Origin: Hydractinia symbiolongicarpus
Taxonomy: Eukaryota; Cnidaria; Hydrozoa; Anthoathecata; Hydractiniidae
Assembly: GCF_029227915.1 (NCBI RefSeq)
Contig: NC_079884.1
Coordinates: forward strand, 6,574,001 to 6,638,000
Length of the DNA: 64,000 nucleotides
Direction of reading: 5' to 3'
In this document: positions 26,201 to 35,916 of the stretch, one piece after another
How the letters are laid out: each line of letters starts with the position of its first letter
How positions within the stretch are numbered: the stretch's first letter is position 1
Notes under the pieces: generated by a model
The model's input: only the letters and a program-made list of their open reading frames with translations
Databases searched by the model: none
What the model was told of the DNA's origin: nothing
Made by a program: the position numbers and the translations under genes

Positions 26201-28597
26201 GACACGACCGTTGAAACTCAAACGGATTGACACCGTTAGAAAGTCAATGAAATGTAGTTTTCAAAACTGTCGCTATTTCCTCAGCGCGCGATAACGTCTA
26301 GGATTGGTCCCACAATTAAAAAATGATTTTTTTTATCTAAGTTTTTAAATAAAGCGCTACCACAGCGCCCAGTGTAATCGCTGAGTTCCGGGAATCATGT
26401 CAAATTAAAAAAAAAGAATGTTATTTCTTGGAGCCCAATTTCCTCATTTATCACATTTATCAGGTCACAGTCCAAAGTTAGTTCAATTAAGTCCCACAGT
26501 CAATCGTTTCACTGTTAAAAACGATGGAACCTAGTAATATCAGATAAATATCGCTAAATACATGTTGGTACAAATATTTGACCCAACCGTTGAAACTCAA
26601 CCGGACTGACACCGTTAGAAAGTCAATAAAATGTAGTTCTTGAAACTGTCGCTATTTTTTTAGCGCGCGATAACGGCTACGATTGGTCCCACAATAAAAA
26701 AATGAATTTTTTATCTTAATTCTTAAATGAAGCGCTGCCACAGAGCCCAGTGTAATCGCTGAGTTTCGGCAATCATGTCAAATTAACAAGAATGTTATTT
26801 CTTGGAGTCCAATTGTCTCATTTATCACATTTATCAGGTCACAGTCCAAAGTTAGTTCAATTAAGTCCCACAGTCAATCGTTTCATAGTTAAAAGCGATG
26901 CAACCTAGTAATATCAGAAAAATATCGCTAAATACATGTTGGTACGTATTTGTGACCAAACCGTTGTAACTGAAATGGACTGACACCGTTAGAAAGTCAA
27001 TAAAATGCAGTTCTTGAAACTGTCGCTATTTCTTTAGCGCGCGATAACGGCTACGATTGGTCCCACAATAAAAAAATGAATTTTTTATCTTAATTCTTAA
27101 ATGAAGCGCTGCCACAGAGCCCAGTGTAATCGCTGAGTTTCGGCAATCATGTCAAATTAACAAGAATGTTATTTCTTGGAGTCCAATTGTCTCATTTATC
27201 ACATTTATCAGGTCACAGTCCAAAGTTAGTTCAATTAAGTCCCACAGTCAATCGTTTCATAGTTAAAAGCGATGCAACCTAGTAATATCAGAAAAATATC
27301 GCTAAATACATGTTGGTACGTATTTGTGACCAAACCGTTGTAACTGAAATGGACTGACACCGTTAGAAAGTCATGGAAATGTAGTTTTTGAAACTGTCGC
27401 TATTTCCTCAGCGCGCGATAACGTCTAGGATTGGTCCCACAATTAAAAAATGACTTTTTTTATCTTAATACTTAACTGAAGCGCTACCACAGAGCCCAGT
27501 GTAATCGCTGAGTTTCCGCAATCATGTCAAATTATGAAGAATGTTATTTGTTGGAGTCCAATTGTCTCCTTTATCACATTTATCAGGTGACAGTCTAAAA
27601 TTAGTTCAATTAAGTCCCACAGTCAATTGTTTCACTGTTAAAAGCGATGCAACCTAGTAATATGAGATAAATATCGCTAAATACATGTTGGTACGAATAT
27701 TTGACCCAACCGGTGAAACTCAAACGGACTGACACCGTTAGAAAGTCAATGAAATGTAGTTCTTGAAACTGTCGCTATTTCTTTAGCGCGCGATAACGGC
27801 TACGATTGGTCCCACAATAAAAAAATGAATTTTTTATCTTAATTCTTAAATAAAGCGCTACCAGAGAGCCCAGTGTAATCGCTGAGTTTCGGCAATCATA
27901 TCAAATTAACAAGAATGTTATTTCTTGGAGTCCAATTGTCTCATTTATCACATTTAACAGATCACAGTCCAAAGTTAGTTCAATTAAGTCCCACAGTCAA
28001 TCGTTTCATAGTTAAAAGCGATGCAACCTAGTAATATCAGAAAAATGTCGCTAAATACATGTTGGTACGTATTTGTGGCCAAACCGTTGTAACTGAAATG
28101 GACTGACACCGTTAGAAAGTCATGGAAATGTAGTTTTTGAAACTGTCGCTATTTCTTCAGCGCGCGATAAAGGATAGGATTGGTCCCACAGTAAAGAATG
28201 TTTTATTTATCTAAACTCTTAAATGGAACGCTACCACAGCGGCCAGTGTAATCGCTAAGTTTCGGCAATCACGTCAAATTAAGAAGAATGTTTTTTGTTC
28301 GAGTCCAATTGTCTCATTTTTCACATTTATCAGGTCACAGTCCAAAGTTAGTTCAATTAAGTCCCACAGTCAATCGTTTCATTGTCAAAAGCAATGCAAC
28401 CTAGTAATATCAAAAAAATATCGCTAAATACATGTTGATACGAATAAGTGACACGACCGTTGAAACTCAAACGGATTGACACCGTTAGAAAGTCAATGAA
28501 ATGTAGTTTTCGAAACTGTCGCTATTTCCTCAGCGCGCGATAACGTCTAGGATTGGTCCCACAATAAAAAAATGACTTTTTTTATCTTAATTCTTAA
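26201..28597 (+). repeat. Satellite block upstream of the transposon
   Basis: About 6.4 monomers. The first part replays 21.7-22.5 kb at an offset of 4490 bp (12 monomers). A single-monomer duplication follows (ACCTAG at 26903 and 27277, 374 bp apart; the first copy carries AAAATGCAGTTC near 27001). The last monomer is cut at consensus position about 197 by the transposon. No gene is seen. Confidence 0.82.
28594..28597. other. Target-site duplication, left (TTAA)
   Basis: TTAA directly precedes the terminal CCC of the element. Undisturbed monomers read TTCTTAAATGAAGCG here. Removing the element plus one TTAA restores exactly this, so the duplication is confirmed by the empty-site monomers. 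Confidence 0.93.
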
Positions 28598-28613
28598 CCC
28601 TATTCGCTCCGGG
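28598..28613 (+). repeat. Terminal inverted repeat, left
   Basis: CCCTATTCGCTCCGGG. It pairs with the right end with one mismatch, at position 10 (C here, G in the right end read inwards). Confidence 0.9.
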
Positions 28614-28641
28614 TTTTTCGAACATACTATGACCGGGGGGG

Positions 28642-28664
28642 GGGGGGGCGGATTCCGCCCCCCC
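28642..28664. repeat. Subterminal G/C hairpin, left
   Basis: Perfect 11-bp inverted repeat (GGGGGGGCGGA and TCCGCCCCCCC) around a single T. The G arm is the end of an uninterrupted 14-G run (28635-28648), longer than the 7-G run in the right hairpin, so it has probably slipped or expanded. It is the reverse complement of the right hairpin. Confidence 0.88.
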
Positions 28665-28779
28665 TTAATAACTTTTCATAGGGTTGTTCAAATTGAATCA
28701 AACTTGGCACACTTATAGTACCTCATAAAAGGAACAAAATAACGCCAAAAAAAATTTGCTTGCGTCAGCACATTTTCTG

Positions 28780-28787
28780 TGACGTCA
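28780..28787. promoter_or_regulatory. CRE-like palindrome TGACGTCA in the transposon
   Basis: An exact 8-bp match to the cAMP-response-element palindrome. A related half-site, TGCGTCAGCA, lies 19 bp upstream (28761-28770). In a MITE without a gene this may be chance or a remnant of an ancestral promoter. There is no evidence of activity. Confidence 0.3.
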
Positions 28788-29303
28788 TCAAAAGCTTGAA
28801 AATTGTTAAAAATGCCACTATCTGCTTAAAATATAATTACTTTTGTTCTAGAGCGAATTTTTACATTCTATTTGAAGTTTCTGAAAGCTAAATAAAAATT
28901 ATTTAACATATCTTCCGGTTTTTACATGGATCGGATGAAAAATTGCCAAAAATTGCCCGAAAATCCGTTTTTTCCGATTTTCAGGTAAAATCCGACAAAA
29001 TCGGGAAAGCGGATTAGTCACGTGTTCAAATTATTCAAAATGATTCTTCTTGATGAAACAAAGTTGTGTTGCAAGTTTCAAGTTCTAAGAATAATCCTAA
29101 CAGGAGTTATTATATTTTCCCCATTATAAGGATTTCATAGAGATTTTTAGGGGTAGTTTCGAGTAATGGTCAATATCAAAGCCTCTGAAAGGTATGGGAC
29201 CTAAAAAATTAGCATGCAGGTGTCTAATAGATAATTGTTGAAACTCAGTAAGTATCATAGCCATATAACAAAGCAATCAGGAGTTATTAAAAAAAAACCG
29301 TCA

Positions 29304-29326
29304 GGGGGGGCGGAATCCGCCCCCCC
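29304..29326. repeat. Subterminal G/C hairpin, right
   Basis: Perfect 11-bp inverted repeat (7 G + CGGA, then TCCG + 7 C) around a single A, merging directly into the right terminal repeat. Together with the left hairpin it forms part of an extended inverted repeat of the element ends. Confidence 0.88.
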
Positions 29327-29339
29327 GGACCGAATAGGG
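29324..29339 (-). repeat. Terminal inverted repeat, right
   Basis: Read on the minus strand this is CCCTATTCGGTCCGGG. Its inner CCC (plus strand) is shared with the adjoining hairpin at 29304-29326, whereas on the left side the repeat and hairpin are separated by 28 bp. Confidence 0.9.
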
Positions 29340-29343
29340 TTAA
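29340..29343. other. Target-site duplication, right (TTAA)
   Basis: TTAA directly follows the terminal GGG and continues into the satellite as ATGAAGCG, matching the left TTAA at 28594-28597. Confidence 0.93.
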
Positions 29344-32300
29344 ATGAAGCGTTACCACAGCGCCCGGTGTAATCGCTGAGTTCCGGCAATCATGTCAAAT
29401 TAAGAAGAATGTTATTTCTTGGAGCCCAATTTCCTCATTTATCACATTTATCAGGTCACTGTCCAAAGTTAGTTCAATTAAGTCCCACAGTCAATCGTTT
29501 CACTGTTAAAAACAATGCAACCTAGTAATATCAGATAAATATCGCTAAATACATGTTGGTACGAATATTTGACCCAACCGTTGAAACTCAACCGGACTGA
29601 CACCGTTAGAAAGTCAATGAAATGTAGCTCTTGAAACTGTCGCTATTTCTTTAGCGCGCGATAACGGCTACGATTGGTCCCACAATAAAAAAATGACTTT
29701 TTTATCTTAATTCTTAAATGAAGCGCTGCCACAGAGCCCAGTGTAATCGCTGAGTTTCGGCAATCATGTCAAATTAACAAGAATGTTATTTCTTGGAGTC
29801 CAATTGTTTCATTTATCACATTTCTCAGGTCACAGTCCAAAGTTAGTTCAATTAAGTCCCACAGTCAATCGTTTCATAGTTAAAAGCGATGCAACCTAGT
29901 AATATCAGAAAAATATCGCTAAATACATGTTGGTACGTATTTGTGACCAAACCGTTGTAACTGAAATGGACTGACACCGTTAGAAAGTCATGGAAATGTA
30001 GTTTTTGAAACTGTCGCTATTTCCTCAGCGCGCGATAACGTTTAGGATTGGTCCTACAATAAAAAAATGACTTTTTTTATCTTAATTCTTAAATGAACCG
30101 CTACCACAGAGCCCAGTGTAATCGCTGAGTTTCTGCAATCATGTCAAATTATGAAGAATGTTATTTCTTGGAGTCCAATTGTCTCATTTATCACATTTAT
30201 CAGGTCACAGTCCAAAGTTAGTTCAATTAAGTCCCACAGTCAATTGTTTCACTGTTAAAAGCGATGCAACCTAGTAATATCAGATAAATATCGCTAAATA
30301 CATGTTGGTACGAATATTTGACCCAACCGTTGAAACTAAACCGGATTGACACCGTTAGAAAGTCAATGAAATTTAGTTCTTGAAACTGTCGCTATTTCTT
30401 TAGCGCGCGATAACGGCTACGATTGGTCCCACAATAAAAAAATGAATTTTTTATCTTAATTCTTAAATGAAGGACTACCAGAGAGCCCAGTGTAATCGCT
30501 GAGTTTCGGCAATCATGTCAAATTAACAAGAATGTTATTTCTTGGAGTCCAATTGTCTCATTTATCACATTTATCAGGTCACAGTCCAAAGTTAGTTCAA
30601 TTAAGTCCCACAGTCAATCGTTTCATAGTTAAAAACGATGCAACCTAGTAGTATCAGAAAAATATCGCTAAATACATGTTGGTACGTATTTGTGACCAAA
30701 CCGTTGTAACTGAAATGAACTGACACCGTTAGAAAGTCATGGAAATGTAGTTTTTGAAACTGTCTCTATTTCTTCAGCGCGGGATAACGGCTAGGATTAA
30801 TCCCACAGTAAGAAATGACTTATTTATCTAAGTTTTTAAATGAACCGCTACGACAGCGCCCAGTGTAATCGCTAAGTTCCGGCAATCACGTCAAATTAAG
30901 AAGAATGTTTTTTCTTCGAGTCCAATTGTCTCATTTATCACATTTATCAGGTGATAGTCCTAAGTTAGTTCAATTAAGTCCCACAGTCAAACGTTTCATA
31001 GTTAAAAGCGATACAACCTAGTAATATTAGAAAAATATTGCTAAATACATGTTGGTACGAATATGTGACCCAACCGTTGTAACTCAAACGGATTGACACC
31101 GTTAGAAAGTCAAAGAAGTGTAGTTTTTGAAGCTGTCTCTATTTCTTCAGCGCGGGATAACGGCTAGGATTGGTCCCACAGTAAGAAATCACTTATTTAT
31201 CTAAGTTTTTAAATAAAGCGCTACTACAGCACCCAGTGTAATCGCTGAGTTCCGGCAATCATGTGAAATTAAAAAGAATGTTATTTCTTGGAGCCCAATT
31301 TCCTCATTTATCACATTTATCAGGTCACAGTCCAAAGTTAGTTCAATTAAGTCCCACTGTCAATCGTTTCACTGTTAAAAACGATGCAACCTAGTAATAT
31401 CAGAAAAATATAGCTAAATACATGTTGGTGCGAATATATGACCCAACCGTTGTAACTCAAACGGACTGACACCGTTAGAAAGTCAATGAAATGTAGTTTT
31501 TGAAACTTTCTCTATTTCTTCAGCGCGGGATAACGGCTAGGATTGGTCCCACAGTAAGAAATGACATATTTATCTAAGTTTTTAAATGAACCGCTACCAC
31601 AGCGCCCAGTGTAATCGCTGAGTTTCGGCAATCACGTCAAATTAAGAAGAATGTTTTTTCTTCGAGTCCAATTGTCTCATTTATCACATTTATCAGGTGA
31701 TAGTCCTAAGTTAGTTCAATTAAGTCCCACAGTCAAACGTTTCATAGTTAAAAGCGATACAACCTAGTAATATTAGAAAAATATTGCTAAATACATGTTG
31801 GTACGAATATGTGACCCAACCGTTGTAACTCAAACGGATTGACACCGTTAGAAAGTCAAAGAAGTGTAGTTTTTGAAGCTGTCTCTATTTCTTCAGCGCG
31901 GGATAACGGCTAGGATTGGTCCCACAGTAAGAAATCACTTATTTATCTAAGTTTTTAAATAAAGCGCTACTACAGCACCCAGTGTAATCGGTGAGTTCCG
32001 GCAATCATGTGAAATTAAAAAGAATGTTATTTCTTGGAGCCCAATTTCCTCATTTATCACATTTATCAGGTCACAGTCCAAAGTTAGTTCAATTAAGTCC
32101 CACTGTCAATCGTTTCACTGTTAAAAACGATGCAACCTAGTAATATCAGAAAAATATAGCTAAATACATGTTGGTGCGAATATATGACCCAACCGTTGTA
32201 ACTCAAACGGACTGACACCGTTAGAAAGTCAATGAAATGTAGTTTTTGAAACTTTCTCTATTTCTTCAGCGCGGGATAACGGCTAGGATTGGTCCCACAG

Positions 32301-33648
32301 TAAGAAATGACATATTTATCTAAGTTTTTAAATGAACCGCTACCACAGCGCCCAGTGTAATCGCTGAGTTTCGGCAATCATGTCAAATTAACAAGAATGT
32401 TATTTCTTGGAGTCCAATTGTCTCATTTATCACATTTATCACGTCACAGTCCAAAGTTAGTTCAATTAAGTCCCACAGTCAATCGTTTCATAGTTAAAAG
32501 CGATGCAACCTAGTAATATCAGAAAAATATCGCTAAATACATGTTGGTACGTATTTGTGACCAAACCGTTGTAACTGAAATGGACTGACACTGTTAGAAA
32601 GTCATGGAAATGTAGTTTTTGAAACTGTCGCTATTTCTTCAGCCCGCGATAAAGGATAGGATTGGTCCCACAGTAAAGAATGTTTTATTTATCTAAACTC
32701 TTAAATGAAGCGCTACCACAGCGGCCAGTGTAATCGCTAAGTTCCGGCAATCACGTCAAATTAAGAAGAATGTTTTTTCTTCGAGTCCAATTGTCTCATT
32801 TTTCACATTTATCAGGTCACAGTCCAAAGTTAGTTCAATTAAGTCCCACAGTCAATCGTTTCATTGTCAAAAGCAATGCAACCTAGTAATATCAAAAAAA
32901 TATCGCTAAATACATGTTGATACGAATAAGTGACACGACCGTTGAAACTCAAACGGATTGACACCGTTAGAAAGTCAATGGAATGTAGTTTTCGAAACTG
33001 TCGCTATTTCCTCAGCGCGCGATAACGTCTAGGATTGGTCCCACAATTAAAAAATGATTTTTTTTATCTAAGTTTTTAAATAAAGCGCTACCACAGCGCC
33101 CAGTGTAATCGCTGAGTTCCGGCAATCATGTCAAATTAAAAAAAAAGAATGTTATTTCTTGGAGCCCAATTTCCTCATTTATCACATTTATCAGGTCACA
33201 GTCCAAAGTTAGTTCAATTAAGTCCCACAGTCAATCGTTTCACTGTTAAAAACGATGGAACCTAGTAATATCAGATAAATATCGCTAAATACATGTTGGT
33301 ACAAATATTTGACCCAACCGTTGAAACTCAACCGGACTGACACCGTTAGAAAGTCAATAAAATGTAGTTCTTGAAACTGTCGCTATTTTTTTAGCGCGCG
33401 ATAACGGCTACGATTGGTCCCACAATAAAAAAATGAATTTTTTATCTTAATTCTTAAATGAAGCGCTGCCACAGAGCCCAGTGTAATCGCTGAGTTTCGG
33501 CAATCATGTCAAATTAACAAGAATGTTATTTCTTGGAGTCCAATTGTCTCATTTATCACATTTATCAGGTCACAGTCCAAAGTTAGTTCAATTAAGTCCC
33601 ACAGTCAATCGTTTCATAGTTAAAAGCGATGCAACCTAGTAATATCAG
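29344..33648 (+). repeat. Satellite block homologous to 14.5-23.1 kb
   Basis: About 11.5 monomers collinear with the earlier block, with whole-monomer gains and losses. Offsets step from 14965 (AGCTCTTG at 29626) to 14221 (AATTGTTTCA at 30242), 13847 (ACCT at 31016), 11974 (TGTTTTATTT at 32681) and 11221 (beyond about 33.5 kb). Within it, 30.88-31.63 kb is repeated at 31.63-32.37 kb (746 bp, two monomers, marked CTACTACAGCACCCAG). No gene is seen. Confidence 0.82.
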
Positions 33649-35916
33649 AAAAATATCGCTAAATACATGTTGGTACGTATTTGTGACCAAACCGTTGTAA
33701 CTGAAATGGACTGACACCGTTAGAAAGTCATGGAAATGTAGTTTTTGAAACTGTCGCTATTTCCTCAGCGCGCGATAACGTCTAGGATTGGTCCCACAAT
33801 TAAAAAATGACTTTTTTTATCTTAATTCTTAACTGAAGCGCTACCACAGAGCCCAGTGTAATCGCTGAGTTTCCGCAATCATGTCAAATTATGAAGAATG
33901 TTATTTCTTGGAGTCCAATTGTCTCCTTTATCACATTTATCAGGTGACAGTCCAAAGTTAGTTCAATTAAGTCCTACAGTCAATTGTTTCACTGTTAAAA
34001 GCGATGCAACCTAGTAATAGGAGATAAATATCGCTAAATACATGTTGGTACGAATATTTGACCCAACCTTTGAAACTTAAACGGACTGACACCGTTAGAA
34101 AGTTAATGAAATGTAGTTCTTGAAACTGTCGCTATTTCTTTAGCGCGCGATAACGGCTAAGATTGGTCCCACAATAAAAAAATGAATTTTTTATCTTAAT
34201 TCTTAAATGAAGCGCTACCAGAGAGCCCAGTGTAATTGCTGAGTTTCGGCAATCATATCAAATTAACAAGAATGTTATTTCTTGGAGTCCAATTGTCTCA
34301 TTTATCACATTTATCAGATCACAGTCCAAAGTTAGTTCAATTAAGTCCCACAGTCAATCGTTTCATAGTTAAAACGATGCAACCTAGTAATATCAGAAAA
34401 ATGTCGCTAAATACATGTTGGTACGTATGTGTGACCAAACCGTTGTAACTGAAATGGACTGACGCCGTTAGAAAGTCATGGAAATGCAGTTTTTGAAACT
34501 GTCGCTATTTCTTCAGCGCACGATAAAGGATAGGATTGGTCCCACAGTAAAGAATGACTTATTTATCTAAACTCTTAAATGAAGCGCTACCACAGCGGCC
34601 AGTGTAGTCGCTGAGTTCCGGCAATCACGTCAAATTAAGAAGAATGTTTTTTCTTCGAGTCCAATTGTCTCATTTTTCACATTTATCAGGTCACAGTCCA
34701 AAGTTAGTTCAATTAAGTCCCACAGTCAATCGTTTCATTGTCAAAAGCAATGCAACCTAGTAATATCAAAAAAATATCGCTAAATACATGTTGGTACGTA
34801 TTTGTGACCAAACCGTTGTAACTGAAATGGACTGACACCGTTAGAAAGTCATGGAAATGTAGTTTTTGAAACTGTCGCTATTTCCTCAGCGCGCGATAAC
34901 GTCTAGGATTGGTCCCACAATTAAAAAATGACTTTTTTTATCTTAATTCTTAACTGAAGCGCTACCACAGAGCCCAGTGTAATCGCTGAGTTTCCGCAAT
35001 CATGTCAAATTATGAAGAATGTTATTTCTTGGAGTCCAATTGTCTCCTTTATCACATTTATCAGGTGACAGTCCAAAGTTAGTTCAATTAAGTCCTACAG
35101 TCAATTGTTTCACTGTTAAAAGCGATGCAACCTAGTAATAGGAGATAAATATCGCTAAATACATGTTGGTACGAATATTTGACCCAACCTTTGAAACTTA
35201 AACGGACTGACACCGTTAGAAAGTCAATGAAATGTAGTTCTTGAAACTGTCGCTATTTCTTTAGCGCGCGATAACGGCTAAGATTGGTCCCACAATAAAA
35301 AAATGAATTTTTTATCTTAATTCTTAAATGAAGCGCTACCAGAGAGCCCAGTGTAATTGCTGAGTTTCGGCAATCATATCAAATTAACAAGAATGTTATT
35401 TCTTGGAGTCCAATTGTCTCATTTATCACATTTATCAGATCACAGTCCAAAGTTAGTTCAATTAAGTCCCACAGTCAATCGTTTCATAGTTAAAACGATG
35501 CAACCTAGTAATATCAGAAAAATGTCGCTAAATACATGTTGGTACGTATGTGTGACCAAACCGTTGTAACTGAAATGGACTGACGCCGTTAGAAAGTCAT
35601 GGAAATGCAGTTTTTGAAACTGTCGCTATTTCTTCAGCGCACGATAAAGGATAGGATTGGTCCCACAGTAAAGAATGACTTATTTATCTAAACTCTTAAA
35701 TGAAGCGCTACCACAGCGGCCAGTGTAGTCGCTGAGTTCCGGCAATCACGTCAAATTAAGAAGAATGTTTTTTCTTCGAGTCCAATTGTCTCATTTTTCA
35801 CATTTATCAGGTCACAGTCCAAAGTTAGTTCAATTAAGTCCCACAGTCAATCGTTTCATTGTCAAAAGCAATGCAACCTAGTAATATCAAAAAAATATCG
35901 CTAAATACATGTTGGT
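33649..35916 (+). repeat. 3-monomer tandem duplication (1121 bp x 2)
   Basis: Two practically identical trimers, with the joint near 34770. Shared private marks at exactly 1121 bp spacing are AGTAATAGGAGATAAAT, TAGTTAAAACGATGC (one A fewer than usual), GACTGACGCCG, AAATGCAGTTTTTG and CAGCGCACGATAAAGG. A 70-codon open frame at 34236-34448 is repeated identically at 35357-35569; it is a by-product of the satellite, not a gene. The copies are so alike that the duplication is very recent, or converted, or an assembly duplication. Confidence 0.9.

Larger units (their letters stand above)
1..28597 (+). repeat. Satellite array, left part (373-bp monomer, head-to-tail)
   Basis: About 76 tandem copies of a monomer near 373 bp. 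The landmark ACCTAGTAAT recurs at 1, 374, 749, 1122, 1497, 1869, 2239, 2611, 2984, 3354 and 3727, and at the same pace up to the transposon. All copies run in the same direction. Landmarks in the consensus monomer are ACCTAGTAAT (1-10), TACATGTTGG (31-40), ACCGTT (58-63 and 83-88), GAAACTGTCGCTATTTC (114-130), TTTTTAAATG (191-200), GCGCT-ACCAC-AGCGC (203-217), CCAATTGTCTC (280-290) and GTCCCACAGT (336-345). There is no long open frame and no gene in this stretch. The length is close to two nucleosome repeats, as in many centromeric or heterochromatic satellites, but location and function are inferences. I do not recognise the family by name. Confidence 0.97.
28598..29339. mobile_element. piggyBac-type non-autonomous DNA transposon (MITE-like), 742 bp
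   Basis: The element interrupts one satellite monomer and shows no similarity to the satellite. Both ends carry a 16-bp terminal inverted repeat starting CCCTATTCG, and it is flanked by TTAA duplications. TTAA duplication plus a terminal CCC is the signature of the piggyBac superfamily. No open frame of useful length exists in either strand, so it must be moved by a transposase encoded elsewhere. G/C-rich hairpins lie near both ends. The interior is AT-rich, with a 12-bp direct repeat CAGGAGTTATTA at 29101-29112 and 29278-29289. The ends differ at only one of 16 bases. I cannot match it to a named family. An origin as a deletion derivative of a full element or as a de novo MITE cannot be told from this copy. 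Confidence 0.85.

Noticed and set aside
29019-29024. E-box CACGTG in the transposon
   Set aside because: A single 6-bp palindrome in 742 bp is too likely by chance to report as regulatory.
28598-29339. Transposase gene or fragment in the mobile element
   Set aside because: Stops occur in all frames and no stretch resembles a piggyBac catalytic domain; the element is non-autonomous.
34236-35569. Two identical 70-codon open frames at 34236-34448 and 35357-35569
   Set aside because: Their identity comes from the 1121-bp satellite duplication. The frame depends on a 1-bp deletion (TTAAAACGATGC), and the sequence is the ordinary monomer.
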